54,772 nt of DNA from Candidatus Aphodousia gallistercoris (GTDB lineage: Bacteria > Pseudomonadota > Gammaproteobacteria > Burkholderiales > Burkholderiaceae_F), in assembly GCA_018714185.1 (NCBI GenBank), contig DVNT01000024.1, positions 1 to 54,772 of the forward strand, given 5' to 3'. Shown here in pieces: positions 36,432 to 45,114 of the stretch. Each line of letters starts with the position of its first letter. Positions within the stretch are counted from its first letter, which is position 1. Under the pieces are notes generated by a model. That model did not search any database. It had not been told where the DNA came from and worked only from the letters and a program-made list of their open reading frames with translations. The position numbers and the translations under genes were made by a program.

Positions 36432-37679
36432 ATGCCGATCAAGTTTCTGACCCCGAGGCAGCAAACGCTCCTGGCGTTGGCGGCCGTGCTAATTTTCGGC
36501 CTATTTATTTACTCGATTACCTCGCTGCAGACCGCGCTCATCTACACGCTCGTCGCGATGCTTGCGTTGGTGTGCTGGATTTGCCTGAAACTCACCGACG
36601 GATGGCTTAACGCGAACGAAGCCGACCAGCTGCGCCACGACCAGTCCAAGATCACGGCGCGCATCGACCGCTACCGCCTCTCGCTTTCTGCGCTGCCCGA
36701 AGGCGTGGTCCTGTTTCGCAAAGGCCACACCATCGAATGGTGCAATCCGGCTGCAGAAACCCATTTAGGCATCAAGCTCACGGTCCACTTGGGACTGCCG
36801 CTTAAAAGCGTGATCGAAGATCCCCGAATCGTCGACTACCTCGAAAAAGGCGATTACAGCAAACCGATCAAGGTCCGCTCCAAAGAAGTCGGGCGCGAGC
36901 TCTTGCTGTCGGCCGTCGTCGCCGACAATACCCATTTCATCATCGTCACCCACGACATCACCGAGCAGCATCGCATCGACTCCATGCGCAAGGATTTTGT
37001 CGCCAACGTCAGCCACGAGCTGCGCACGCCGCTGACGGTGGTCACCGGCTTTCTGGACATGATCATCAACGGCCCGAAGCTTGACGAGAAAACGCTTCGC
37101 GAGCAGCTCAAGCTCATGCAAGAGGAAGCTTCGCGCATGCAAAATTTGGTCAATGACCTGCTTGCCCTTTCCCGCCTTGAAAATAAGGACGACAACGATG
37201 CCGACGACCCCGAAATCGTCAGCATGACCCGTATGGTGCCCGGCATTGCCGAAGACGGTATTGCCGTCTCCCAGGGCCGCCACTTAATCGATACCCGCAT
37301 CACGACCGACAAGGCCGTGCTCGGCCATGTCGATGAAATCCGCAGTGCTTGCCTGAACCTTGTCACCAACGCCGTTCGCTATACGCCCGACGGCGGCAAG
37401 ATTGTCATTTCCTGGAACTACGATCCCGTGGAAAAGGCCTGCGTGTATTCCGTCAAAGATAACGGCATCGGCATTGCTAAAGAAGATATTCCGCGGCTCA
37501 CCGAGCGCTTTTACCGCGTCGATAAAAGCCGCTCGCGGGAAAAAGGCGGCACGGGCTTGGGGCTGGCCATCGTCAAGCACGTGGCTATCCGCAACGGCTG
37601 CAAACTTAAGATTGAAAGCGAGCTCGGCAAAGGCTCTACCTTTAGCCTCATCTTTCCGTCCGAACTCATTGTCGACTAA
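36432..37679 (+). CDS. phoR: Phosphate sensor histidine kinase PhoR
   Basis: Membrane sensor kinase of 415 residues. Two hydrophobic helices near the N-terminus (about 10-52) have almost no periplasmic loop, as usual for PhoR. A PAS domain (about 80-180) precedes the H box FVANVSHELRTPLT with His195, and the catalytic domain has the N box NLVTNAVRYTPDGG plus the G boxes DNGIGI and GGTGLGLAIVKH. The start is 24 bp after phoB. A strong terminator ends the phoBR unit. Confidence 0.94.
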   Translation: MPIKFLTPRQQTLLALAAVLIFGLFIYSITSLQTALIYTLVAMLALVCWICLKLTDGWLNANEADQLRHDQSKITARIDRYRLSLSALPEGVVLFRKGHTIEWCNPAAETHLGIKLTVHLGLPLKSVIEDPRIVDYLEKGDYSKPIKVRSKEVGRELLLSAVVADNTHFIIVTHDITEQHRIDSMRKDFVANVSHELRTPLTVVTGFLDMIINGPKLDEKTLREQLKLMQEEASRMQNLVNDLLALSRLENKDDNDADDPEIVSMTRMVPGIAEDGIAVSQGRHLIDTRITTDKAVLGHVDEIRSACLNLVTNAVRYTPDGGKIVISWNYDPVEKACVYSVKDNGIGIAKEDIPRLTERFYRVDKSRSREKGGTGLGLAIVKHVAIRNGCKLKIESELGKGSTFSLIFPSELIVD

Positions 37680-37693
37680 CGTTGCTTGGCTTG

Positions 37694-37723
37694 CCCCGGT
37701 TCTTTCCAACCGGGGATTTTTTT
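37694..37723 (+). terminator. Intrinsic terminator of phoBR
   Basis: Perfect 8-bp stem CCCCGGTT / AACCGGGG with a 6-nt loop, then TTTTTTT. Confidence 0.87.
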
Positions 37724-37816
37724 GAAATACTCTTTAACAAAGCCCGTCAGGCAGCTTTCTGCAATCGTGCTACATTGAAAGAATGTGTTAGAAAATCTCC
37801 CTGACGAAGGCTGGAT

Positions 37817-38923
37817 ATGAGCAACGACAAAAAAATTACCAAGGACATTGTGCAGACCCTGGAAATGGCCCAGGCGGCCAAGTCCGTGATTGAAGACAAT
37901 GTCAAAAACCAGGAAATTACGCCCGAAGACGTAAAAAAACAGGCCGAAGCGCTTCAGACCGTCTTAAAGTCCGAACGGCCCGCCGATAAGATCAAAATCC
38001 TAAAGCTTCTCTTAAAGGAAGCCCAATTGCACGAGCAGATTTTGGGTAAGGACGATGACAAGGAAAACGAGCTTGTCGAGCACTGGGAAACGGCCGAATA
38101 CCCCTATAAGCATCCGATGGACAAGAAGCGCTATAAAAAGGAGCTCTACCGCTTGCAAGTCGAATTGCTCAAGATGCAAAGCTGGGTGAAAGAAAATAAC
38201 CGCAAGATCATCATTATTTTCGAAGGGCGCGATGCAGCCGGCAAGGGCGGCACGATCAGCCGCTTCATGGAACACATGAATCCGCGCGGAGCACGCATTG
38301 CCGCATTGCCGAAGCCTACCGACCAGGAGCGCGGCCAGTGGTACTTCCAGCGCTACGTGGCGCACTTGCCCAACCCGGGCGAAATCGTGCTGTTTGACCG
38401 CTCCTGGTACAACCGCGCAGGCGTTGAGCGCGTCATGGGCTTTTGCACCGACGAGCAGTACTATGAATTCTTGCGCCAATGCCCGCTTTTTGAGCAAAAT
38501 CTCATCCGCTCGGACACGATCATGGTGAAGTTCTGGTTCTCGGTCACGCGCGAAGAGCAAGCCCGCCGCTTTAAGGCGCGCCGCATCGATCCGCTCAAGC
38601 GTTGGAAGCTCTCCCCGATTGATATCGCTTCGATTTCCAAGTGGGATGATTACACGCGCGCCGAAGAAGCCATGTTCTTTAGCACCAACACCAACGACAG
38701 CCCCTGGATCGTCATTAAAAGCGATGACAAGATGCGGGCGCGGCTCAATGCAATCCGCTACGTGCTCTCGGTCGTCCCCTATGACAACAAGGACGAAGAG
38801 GCGATTGGCAAGGTCGATCCGCTGATTTTGTCGCGGGCTAATGTCACCGGCAATATCACCAAGATTTTTAAGTCGCCGGAAAAGAAAGGCAAGGACAAAG
38901 AAAAAGACAAGGATAAGAAATAA
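37817..38923 (+). CDS. ppk2: Polyphosphate kinase 2 family protein
   Basis: Transfers phosphate between polyphosphate and nucleotides. The 368-residue protein has an N-terminal helical extension (about 1-100), the PPK2 Walker A GRDAAGKGG (137-145) and Walker B LFDRSWYNRAGVE (192-204), and a Lys/Asp-rich tail (GKDKEKDKDKK). One PPK2 domain is present, as in class I or III enzymes; class, and hence ADP or AMP use, is not assigned. No Pho box is seen before it, but it sits among the Pho genes. Confidence 0.92.
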   Translation: MSNDKKITKDIVQTLEMAQAAKSVIEDNVKNQEITPEDVKKQAEALQTVLKSERPADKIKILKLLLKEAQLHEQILGKDDDKENELVEHWETAEYPYKHPMDKKRYKKELYRLQVELLKMQSWVKENNRKIIIIFEGRDAAGKGGTISRFMEHMNPRGARIAALPKPTDQERGQWYFQRYVAHLPNPGEIVLFDRSWYNRAGVERVMGFCTDEQYYEFLRQCPLFEQNLIRSDTIMVKFWFSVTREEQARRFKARRIDPLKRWKLSPIDIASISKWDDYTRAEEAMFFSTNTNDSPWIVIKSDDKMRARLNAIRYVLSVVPYDNKDEEAIGKVDPLILSRANVTGNITKIFKSPEKKGKDKEKDKDKK

Positions 38924-38968
38924 TCGACTTTGAGTGAGCGCGCCCTGCCGGGCGCACCCTCTATGGCG

Positions 38969-39000
38969 GAAATCCCCGGCCGTGGCCGGGGATTTCTTAT
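38969..39000. terminator. Bidirectional terminator between ppk2 and pepT
   Basis: A perfect 13-bp stem GAAATCCCCGGCC / GGCCGGGGATTTC with a 2-nt gap lies between the two convergent genes. The T tract is short in both directions. Confidence 0.65.
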
Positions 39001-39012
39001 CGGCCGTTTATT

Positions 39013-40260
39013 TTAGGCCTTCTTGTTAGCCAAGAGCTCAATAATCTTGAGCGTGACTTCAAGCGAAGCAATAAAGCTCGGGATCGGCAAAAATTCGGCA
39101 TAGCCGTGGGCGTTGTGAGCGCCGGTAAAGTAGTTGGGCGTAACCAAGCCGCGGGCGGTCAAAGCAGAACCATCGGTGCCTCCGCGCATGGCCACGACCT
39201 TCGGCTCGATATTCAAGGCCTTTAAGGCTTCGCACATCAGGTCGACCGGATAGCGGTTGTCTTCGGTCAGGCCGCCGGAAATGTTGCTGTAGACGTCTTC
39301 GATATCCACGTGGATCTTGGCCTTCGGGTAGCGCTTTTGCACCAAAGCCACCGCGCTCATCACATAGTCCTTGCGGGCGGCGTAGGCGGCGTTGTCGAAG
39401 TCGCGGATATTGATTTGGACATGCGCGCGCGCCGGATTGCTCGTCATGTTCTTAAACCAGAAGTAGCCTTGCTTGCCGTCGGTGTTTTCCGGCGTCTCCA
39501 AGCGATTGAAGTTGGCAATCAAGTCCACGGCCACCAGCAACGGATTGACCATCACGCCCTTGGCGGCCACCGGGTGCGTCGTCACGCCTTCGATATCAAT
39601 ATGCACTTCGCCGGCGTTATACGTTTCGTAAACGATTTCACCCAATTCATTGCCGTCGATCGTATAGGCAAAGTCAACCTTGAATTTATCCAAGTCAAGA
39701 AGCTTTGCGCCTCGCAAGCCCGTTTCCTCGTCGGGAACAAAAGCCACGCGAATGTCGCCGTGGGGGCGGCCTTCGGTAAGCAGCACTTCAAGCATTTGCA
39801 TCACATTGGCCACGCCGGCTTTGTTGTCGGCACCCAACACGCTCGTGCCGTCGGTAAAGATGATGTCTTGGCCGACATATTTCTTCAGTTCGGGGTGATC
39901 GGCAACACGAATCCAAATATCCTTTTCCTTATTGAGGCAAACATCGCCCCCTTCGTAATGGATGACTTGCGGATGCACGTCGGGGGACAAGCCGACATCG
40001 ACCGTATCCATATGCGCCACAAAACCGACGCTGGGAACGCCCTGCACCGTCGCAGGCAAGTACCCCGTCACAATGGCATGCTCGTCAATGCTGACATCCT
40101 TTAAGCCGAATTGCTTCAAGCCGGCCTCGAGCACGCGCGCCATAGCCCACTGCGAATCGCTACTGGGAACTGCCTTGGACTTCGGGTCACTTTGGCTGGA
40201 GACGGCGAGGTAGCTTAAGAAACGTTCCACCAACGCTTGGTTGCGTGATTGCTGATCCAT
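39013..40260 (-). CDS. pepT: Peptidase T (tripeptide aminopeptidase)
   Basis: M20B metallopeptidase that removes the N-terminal residue from tripeptides. The 415-residue protein has HMDTVD with His83 and Asp85, GADNKAG with the bridging Asp, and VPDEETGLRGAK with the catalytic Glu pair. RGGTDGSALTARGL and YFTGAHNAHGYAEF follow near the end. The start at 40260 is chosen because GGAGG is eight bases upstream; the ATG at 40275 overlaps that site. It separates the two pst units. Confidence 0.94.
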   Translation of the reverse strand: MDQQSRNQALVERFLSYLAVSSQSDPKSKAVPSSDSQWAMARVLEAGLKQFGLKDVSIDEHAIVTGYLPATVQGVPSVGFVAHMDTVDVGLSPDVHPQVIHYEGGDVCLNKEKDIWIRVADHPELKKYVGQDIIFTDGTSVLGADNKAGVANVMQMLEVLLTEGRPHGDIRVAFVPDEETGLRGAKLLDLDKFKVDFAYTIDGNELGEIVYETYNAGEVHIDIEGVTTHPVAAKGVMVNPLLVAVDLIANFNRLETPENTDGKQGYFWFKNMTSNPARAHVQINIRDFDNAAYAARKDYVMSAVALVQKRYPKAKIHVDIEDVYSNISGGLTEDNRYPVDLMCEALKALNIEPKVVAMRGGTDGSALTARGLVTPNYFTGAHNAHGYAEFLPIPSFIASLEVTLKIIELLANKKA

Positions 40261-40322
40261 ATAGATACCCTCCATGAAAAAATGTAAAACACACGTCTTA
40301 TACTATAGCTCTAATTAATCGC

Positions 40323-40360
40323 AAAAAGTCCTGCCGAAGACCGATTCGACAGGACTTTTT
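40323..40360. terminator. Terminator of the pstSCA unit
   Basis: AAAAAGTCCTG (40323-40333) and CAGGACTTTTT (40350-40360) form an 11-bp stem, extended by further pairs, with T runs available on both strands. On the minus strand it follows pstA. A second small hairpin (GGCTGCGCAGCC) lies between it and the pstA stop. Confidence 0.8.
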
Positions 40361-40394
40361 AGCTTTTTAAGGACGGCTGCGCAGCCCTTAACAA

Positions 40395-41270
40395 TTATTG
40401 GCGGGCAATCTTGCGCTGAGCGCGGTTACGGATGATCAAAGCGATCATGTTCAAACCCAAAACCATCGCCACGAGCAGCAAAGCCGTAGCGTACTGCAGC
40501 GGCCGGGTTTCCTCGACATTGACGCTGGAAGTAGCCAACACGTAGATGTGATACGGCAGACTCATCACCGGATCGAAAATGGAACTGCTCATCTTCGGGG
40601 TGAAGAACACCGCCGCCGTATACATGATGGCGGCCGTTTCACCGGCAACACGCGAAAGCGCCAAAATGTTGCCCGTCAAAATGCCCGGCAAGGCCGCCGG
40701 CAAAATGATCTTGAAGATCGTCTGTTTTTTGCTCGCGCCCAAAGCAAGGCTTGCTTCGCGCCAGGATTGCGGAACTTGGTTTAAAGCCGCTTCGGTCGTA
40801 TTGATCACGATCGGCAACGCAAGCACGGCCAAGGTGAAAATACCGGAAATCAAGCTCACGCCGAATCCGCACAACGTCACGAAGAACGTCAAGCCGAAAA
40901 GGCCGAAAATCACCGAAGGCACGCCCGAGAGGTTCGACACGGCCAGACGCACGCCGCTCACAAAGCGCCCCGATCCGCCGTACTCGGTCAAGTACACGGC
41001 TGTTGCGACGCCCAAAGGCAGCGCGATAATCGTGGCTCCGACCGCCAAGAAAAAGGTGCCGACAATGCAAGGCCAGACGCCGCCCTTGGTCATCATGTCG
41101 CGAGGCGAATCAAAGACGAATTCCCAGGACAAGGCTGGCAAGGCGTTGTAGACCAAGTACAGAATGATCGCCACGATCACGCCGGCATTCACGAGCGTTG
41201 CCAAGCGCATTAAGTTGACGCCGATTGTCTGGTTCAGATAGCGTCCGCTTGAAGAACGTTGAGTTGACAT
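40395..41270 (-). CDS. pstA: Phosphate ABC transporter permease PstA
   Basis: Second membrane subunit of the phosphate importer, 291 residues with six hydrophobic segments. The ABC permease EAA loop reads EAALNQVPQSWREASLALGASKKQTI (about 167-190, abbreviated). AAGGAGG before the ATG overlaps the pstC stop region, so translation is likely coupled. It is the last gene of pstS-pstC-pstA. Confidence 0.94.
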   Translation of the reverse strand: MSTQRSSSGRYLNQTIGVNLMRLATLVNAGVIVAIILYLVYNALPALSWEFVFDSPRDMMTKGGVWPCIVGTFFLAVGATIIALPLGVATAVYLTEYGGSGRFVSGVRLAVSNLSGVPSVIFGLFGLTFFVTLCGFGVSLISGIFTLAVLALPIVINTTEAALNQVPQSWREASLALGASKKQTIFKIILPAALPGILTGNILALSRVAGETAAIMYTAAVFFTPKMSSSIFDPVMSLPYHIYVLATSSVNVEETRPLQYATALLLVAMVLGLNMIALIIRNRAQRKIARQ

Positions 41271-41282
41271 ATCGCTTCCTCC

Positions 41283-42170
41283 TTAATGCTTGCCGCCGAT
41301 TTGGAACTTCTTCGTCAAGAAGAAGGCCGCCGCGTTAAAGATAAAGGTCGTAATGAAAAGCACGAGGCCCGTGGCAAACAAGGCATAGTAGTGGGTCGAG
41401 CCCACAGCCGCTTCAGCCATTTCAGCCGCGATGGAGGCCGTCATGGGACGCAACGGATCAAATAAGCTTTCCGGAATGATGGCTGCGCCGCCGGCGACCA
41501 TCAACACCACCATGGTTTCGCCCAAAGCACGGGAGATGCCCAGCATGATGGCCGTACCGATACCGCCTAAAGCGTAGCGAAACTGCACCTTGTAGAGCGT
41601 TTCCCAGCGGGTTGCGCCCAAGGCCAGGCTCGCTTCGGCCAAAGCTCCCGGAACGTTGCGCAAGGCGTCTTCGGAAATGGAGCAAATAAAGGGCACGCAC
41701 ATCAGGCTCAGCATGATGGAGGCGTTGAGCCAGTTCAAGCCCGAATCCAATCCGAAAGTCTCCTGCAGCCACGGCGCCACGAGCACCATGCCCAAGAAAC
41801 CGATAATGACCGAAGGCAAAGCCGCCAACAGTTCGATGGCCGGTTTGACGATACTACGAACTTTGGGGCTTGCAAAGTAAGCCAGATAGGCTGCCGTCAA
41901 GAGGCCCATGGGAAGAGAGATGAGCGTGGTCGTTGCCGCTACGGCAAGACTCGCTACCAACAATGCGCCGATTTCATAGTCAGGGTTCGGTCCCGTCGGA
42001 TACCATTCCGTACCGAAAAGGAAGGTAAAGAGCGGAACGTCTTTGAGCAAAGGCAAAGCTTGCGAAAGCAGAAAAACCAAAATAGCAGCCAAGGCTACGA
42101 TGGAAAGCATAGCGATGGCTGCTAATTGTTTTTCAAACCCTTCTCGACGACGAATGACTTTTTCACTCAT
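41283..42170 (-). CDS. pstC: Phosphate ABC transporter permease PstC
   Basis: First membrane subunit of the phosphate importer, 295 residues with six hydrophobic segments. The EAA loop reads EDALRNVPGALAEASLALGATRWETL (about 184-208, abbreviated), and the early GTEWYPTGPNPDYEIGALL segment is a PstC hallmark. It is located 28 bp after pstS and 12 bp before pstA. Confidence 0.95.
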   Translation of the reverse strand: MSEKVIRRREGFEKQLAAIAMLSIVALAAILVFLLSQALPLLKDVPLFTFLFGTEWYPTGPNPDYEIGALLVASLAVAATTTLISLPMGLLTAAYLAYFASPKVRSIVKPAIELLAALPSVIIGFLGMVLVAPWLQETFGLDSGLNWLNASIMLSLMCVPFICSISEDALRNVPGALAEASLALGATRWETLYKVQFRYALGGIGTAIMLGISRALGETMVVLMVAGGAAIIPESLFDPLRPMTASIAAEMAEAAVGSTHYYALFATGLVLFITTFIFNAAAFFLTKKFQIGGKH

Positions 42171-42198
42171 ATTAGATACCGAAAGGGTTTAAGGACGA

Positions 42199-43017
42199 TT
42201 ACTTGCGGGGAAGCGGAACGAAACCGACTTCCTTCACGGAAGCTTGACCGTCAGCAGACAAAGCGTAGTCGATCAACTTCTTGGAGTCGCCTTGCGGTTG
42301 GCCGTTCGTGAAGAGGTACAGTTCGCGAGAAAGCGGCCATTGGCGCGTTTCAGCGGTCTTCATCGTGGCTTCCATGCCGGCGATCTTCAAGCCCTTGACG
42401 TCCTTGACAAGATAGCCCAAGCCAACGTAGCCGATGGCGTTCGGGTTCTTGGCAACCGTTTGCAACACGGCGCCGTTAGAGGCTTGCAGCAGGGCGCGTT
42501 GTTGGACGCGTTCGCCATGCATCACCAAAGATTCCCACGTTTCGAACGTGCCGGAAGAAGAGTCGCGGCTCACCACCGTGATACGGGCATCGGCACCGCC
42601 GACATCCTTCCAGTTGGTGATACGGCCGGCGTAAATGTCACGGATTTGATCCAAGGTTAAATCAGCCACCTTGTTGTTCGGATGAACCACAGGAACGATG
42701 GCATCGATAGCCACAACGAAACGCACGGCTTCGCCGCCGTTCTTCTTAACGGATTCGGCTTCTTCGGGCTTGATGTCACGGCTGGACATGGCAACGTCCG
42801 TGGTCTTTTCAATCAAAGCCTTAATGCCGTTGCCGGAACCACCGCCGGAGATGGAAACTTGAATGTCCGGGTTCTTCTTCATGAACGTTTCGCTGATCTT
42901 TTGCATGGCGGGCAAAACCGTGGTCGAGCCGTTGACTACAACCGTGCCGGCTTGGGCAGCAATGCTAGCCAAACCGATGCTCGTGGCAACCAACATAGAA
43001 ATAAGAGTACGTTTCAT
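42199..43017 (-). CDS. pstS: Periplasmic phosphate-binding protein PstS
   Basis: Captures phosphate for the Pst importer. The 272-residue precursor begins at ATG 43017 (GAAGGA upstream), with a signal peptide cleaved after AAQA (residue 23) and mature GTVVVNGSTTVLPAMQKIS. The phosphate-contact motifs SGGGSGNGI and RDSSSGTFETW are present. It is shorter than enterobacterial PstS and of the type common in many other bacteria. The open frame upstream of 43017 is not coding. A triple Pho box precedes it. Confidence 0.95.
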   Translation of the reverse strand: MKRTLISMLVATSIGLASIAAQAGTVVVNGSTTVLPAMQKISETFMKKNPDIQVSISGGGSGNGIKALIEKTTDVAMSSRDIKPEEAESVKKNGGEAVRFVVAIDAIVPVVHPNNKVADLTLDQIRDIYAGRITNWKDVGGADARITVVSRDSSSGTFETWESLVMHGERVQQRALLQASNGAVLQTVAKNPNAIGYVGLGYLVKDVKGLKIAGMEATMKTAETRQWPLSRELYLFTNGQPQGDSKKLIDYALSADGQASVKEVGFVPLPRK

Positions 43018-43103
43018 TTTTGCAGTTCCTTCTATTAAGGGTGTTATGTTTCTAAGTCGTTTGAAACTTGATGCGTATTGTGAGCCGAGGTTGTGAATGA
43101 AGC

Positions 43104-43132
43104 GTGACAGGTTTATGACATTTTTATGACAT
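43104..43132 (-). promoter_or_regulatory. Triple Pho box upstream of pstSCA
   Basis: On the minus strand three half-sites at 11-bp spacing read ATGTCAT (43132-43126), ATGTCAT (43121-43115) and CTGTCAC (43110-43104), separated by AAAA and AAAC. This is the PhoB pattern and has the same three-part layout as the pstB promoter. It lies about 90 bp before the pstS start. Confidence 0.9.
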
Positions 43133-43276
43133 CGGTTTTGCCAACCCCTATATACCATTATGGGTATACAATCTTGAAAGAAATCGCTTTTTTCTAATCC
43201 GGTTACCGTTGCGTCCGGTGTAACCGGCGCTTCTGGCGGCAATAAGCGTCTGCCGGCGGGGCCGATGCGAGGTGGC

Positions 43277-43305
43277 TTGATTTTTAGATAAGAGCGTGGC
43301 AGAAT
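43277..43305 (+). promoter_or_regulatory. Candidate promoter of tRNA-Ala
   Basis: TTGATT (43277-43282) and CAGAAT (43300-43305) are separated by 17 nt, and the -10 is 14 bp before the tRNA 5' end. Moderate match to the sigma-70 consensus. Confidence 0.4.
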
Positions 43306-43319
43306 TTGAGCTCTTACGT

Positions 43320-43395
43320 GGGGACGTAGCTCAGTTGGTAGAGCGCTGCGTTCGCAATGCAGAGGTCGGGAGTTCGACCCTCCTCGTCTCCACCA
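43320..43395 (+). tRNA. tRNA-Ala (anticodon CGC)
   Basis: A 76-nt cloverleaf with encoded CCA. Acceptor stem GGGGACG pairs with CGTCTCC and contains the G3-U70 pair that identifies alanine tRNA. The D arm reads AGCTCAGTTGGTAGAGC. The anticodon loop TTCGCAA gives anticodon CGC, reading GCG. The T loop is TTCGACC in an ordinary T arm. An alanyl-tRNA editing gene lies 1.7 kb downstream. Confidence 0.95.
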
Positions 43396-43557
43396 CTTCT
43401 TTATCTGCCCGTGTGCGGATGCCAGCTTAAATTTCCCAATTCTTATATTAGATTGACCGGCTTTTTCGTTTTTCGCTTGCCGTCATTGTTTGCCCTGGGG
43501 CAATCCGTTTTTCGAATCTCACGGCCTCTTCAAAGAAGGCCAAAACACACAATAATC

Positions 43558-43621
43558 AATAAAAGCGTGATCTCTATCACATAATTATTAATAAAAGTGT
43601 GATTTTTCCCACATAATTATT
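43558..43621. repeat. Two tandem copies of a 32-bp AT-rich repeat
   Basis: Units 43558-43589 and 43590-43621 abut exactly and agree at 27 of 32 positions. Each starts AATAAAAG and ends CACATAATTATT. The first contains the palindrome GTGATctctATCAC; in the second the right arm has decayed to CCCAC. A partial third start (GATAAATAG) follows. They lie 63-126 bp before the AAA-ATPase start, where an operator or promoter would be. Confidence 0.85.
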
Positions 43622-43683
43622 GATAAATAGACGTGGAACTTAAAATTGACTGTGTAAAGCAACGATCATCCAAAGGAAATGTC

Positions 43684-45051
43684 ATGCGACAGTTTATAAC
43701 GGAAAAACTGCTGGATTGGAAAAACTCGCCTTACCGCAAGCCGCTGATCGTTAAAGGTGTTCGACAAGTCGGGAAAACATGGATACTTAAAGAATTCGGC
43801 CGACAACACTATGAAAATGTGGCCTATTTTAATTTCGACGAAAATGAAGAATATCGGCAGTTCTTTTCGCTTAGCAAAGATGTCAATCGACTCTTGCAAA
43901 ATCTGATGTTTGCGAGCGGACAAAAGATCATGCCGGATAAGACGCTTATCATTTTCGATGAGATCCAGGAATGTCCGGAAGCCCTAAATTCCTTAAAGTA
44001 TTTCTGCGAAAACGCTCCGCAATACCATATCGCCTGCGCGGGTGCGCTTTTAGACATCGCTCCGTCAAAACCTTCTGCTTTTCCTGTTGGCAAAGTCAAT
44101 TTCTTGCCGATGGATCCCATGACCTTTTCGGAATTTTTGCTCGCAAACGGCGACAGTCACCTGCTATCGTACCTGGAAAGTATTCAAGAACTCCAACCCA
44201 TTCCGGAGGCCTTCTTCAACCCGCTTTGTGAAAAGCTGAAAATGTACTATGTCACGGGCGGCATGCCGGAGCCCATACTGATGTGGACACAAGCTCGCGA
44301 TCTTAAAGCTGTCCAGGAAACACTCTCGGCCATCATTCAGGCCTATGAAAGAGATTTTGCCAAACATCCGAAAAGTAGCGAATTTCCGAAAATTTCCATG
44401 ATCTGGAAATCCATTCCCTCGCAACTGGCAAGAAAAAACAAAAAATTTCTCTACAAAGTCGTCAAGCCAGGCGCGAGAGCAAGAGAATACGAAGACGCTC
44501 TGCAATGGCTCGTTGATGCTCAACTAGTCCATAAAATTTTCCGAAGCACCGCCCCCGGGTTACCGCTATCGGCCTATGACGATCTATCGGCCTTCAAAAT
44601 CTATTTGGTTGATGTCGGCTTGTTAAGGCAATTAGCTCAATTAGCACCCGGCGCCTTCAGCGAAGGCAATCGTCTGTTTCAGGAGTTCAAGGGAGCCTTG
44701 ACCGAAAATTTCGTTCTGCAAACGCTTTTAACCCAATTTGAGGTTACGCCACGATACTGGAGCCAAAATAATCCCCCCTATGAAGTGGATTTTCTTATTC
44801 AGCGCGGCAACGATATTTTTCCGGTTGAAGTCAAAGCAGAAACGAACGTGAGCGACAAAAGCTTGAAAAAATTCAAGGAGCTTTTCGGTGATAAAGTTAA
44901 ATTAAGAGTTCGTTTTTCGCTCGAAAATTTGAAACTGGACGATGACTTACTAAACATTCCTCTATTCATGGCCGACTTCGCCGACCGGTTAATCGGCTTG
45001 GCCTTACACGAACTGAACCTGACTTCACCTGATAAAAAGCTAGCCGACTGA
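43684..45051 (+). CDS. AAA-family ATPase with DUF4143 domain
   Basis: A 455-residue protein of the AAA_14 + DUF4143 architecture. It has Walker A GVRQVGKT (25-32), Walker B LIIFDEIQEC (about 99-108), and a C-terminal PD-(D/E)XK-like region (about 350-410, YEVDFLIQRGNDIFPVEVKAE). ATG 43684 has AAAGGA upstream; the GTG at 43633 lacks one. These proteins are widespread as accessory genes and have no settled function. The low GC, the position just after a tRNA gene and the tandem repeats before it suggest horizontal gain. It separates tRNA-Ala from alaX. Confidence 0.88.
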   Translation: MRQFITEKLLDWKNSPYRKPLIVKGVRQVGKTWILKEFGRQHYENVAYFNFDENEEYRQFFSLSKDVNRLLQNLMFASGQKIMPDKTLIIFDEIQECPEALNSLKYFCENAPQYHIACAGALLDIAPSKPSAFPVGKVNFLPMDPMTFSEFLLANGDSHLLSYLESIQELQPIPEAFFNPLCEKLKMYYVTGGMPEPILMWTQARDLKAVQETLSAIIQAYERDFAKHPKSSEFPKISMIWKSIPSQLARKNKKFLYKVVKPGARAREYEDALQWLVDAQLVHKIFRSTAPGLPLSAYDDLSAFKIYLVDVGLLRQLAQLAPGAFSEGNRLFQEFKGALTENFVLQTLLTQFEVTPRYWSQNNPPYEVDFLIQRGNDIFPVEVKAETNVSDKSLKKFKELFGDKVKLRVRFSLENLKLDDDLLNIPLFMADFADRLIGLALHELNLTSPDKKLAD

Positions 45052-45114
45052 TTGTTTTGCCGCTGGCGAAAGCGTAGCATCAACGCATTGGCTTATTCTT
45101 GCCCCGAGTGTGTT

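Larger units (their letters stand above)
43018..43319. other. Intergenic region between pstS and tRNA-Ala
   Basis: About 300 bp. It holds the pstS Pho boxes, a small palindrome (TATACC at 43151-43156, GGTATA at 43163-43168), an 8-bp hairpin CCGGTTAC / GTAACCGG (43199-43227), and a candidate tRNA promoter. No gene is seen. Confidence 0.6.

Noticed and set aside
43558-43621. Minimal CRISPR array
   Set aside because: The two units abut with no spacer, and no cas gene is nearby. They are a simple tandem repeat.
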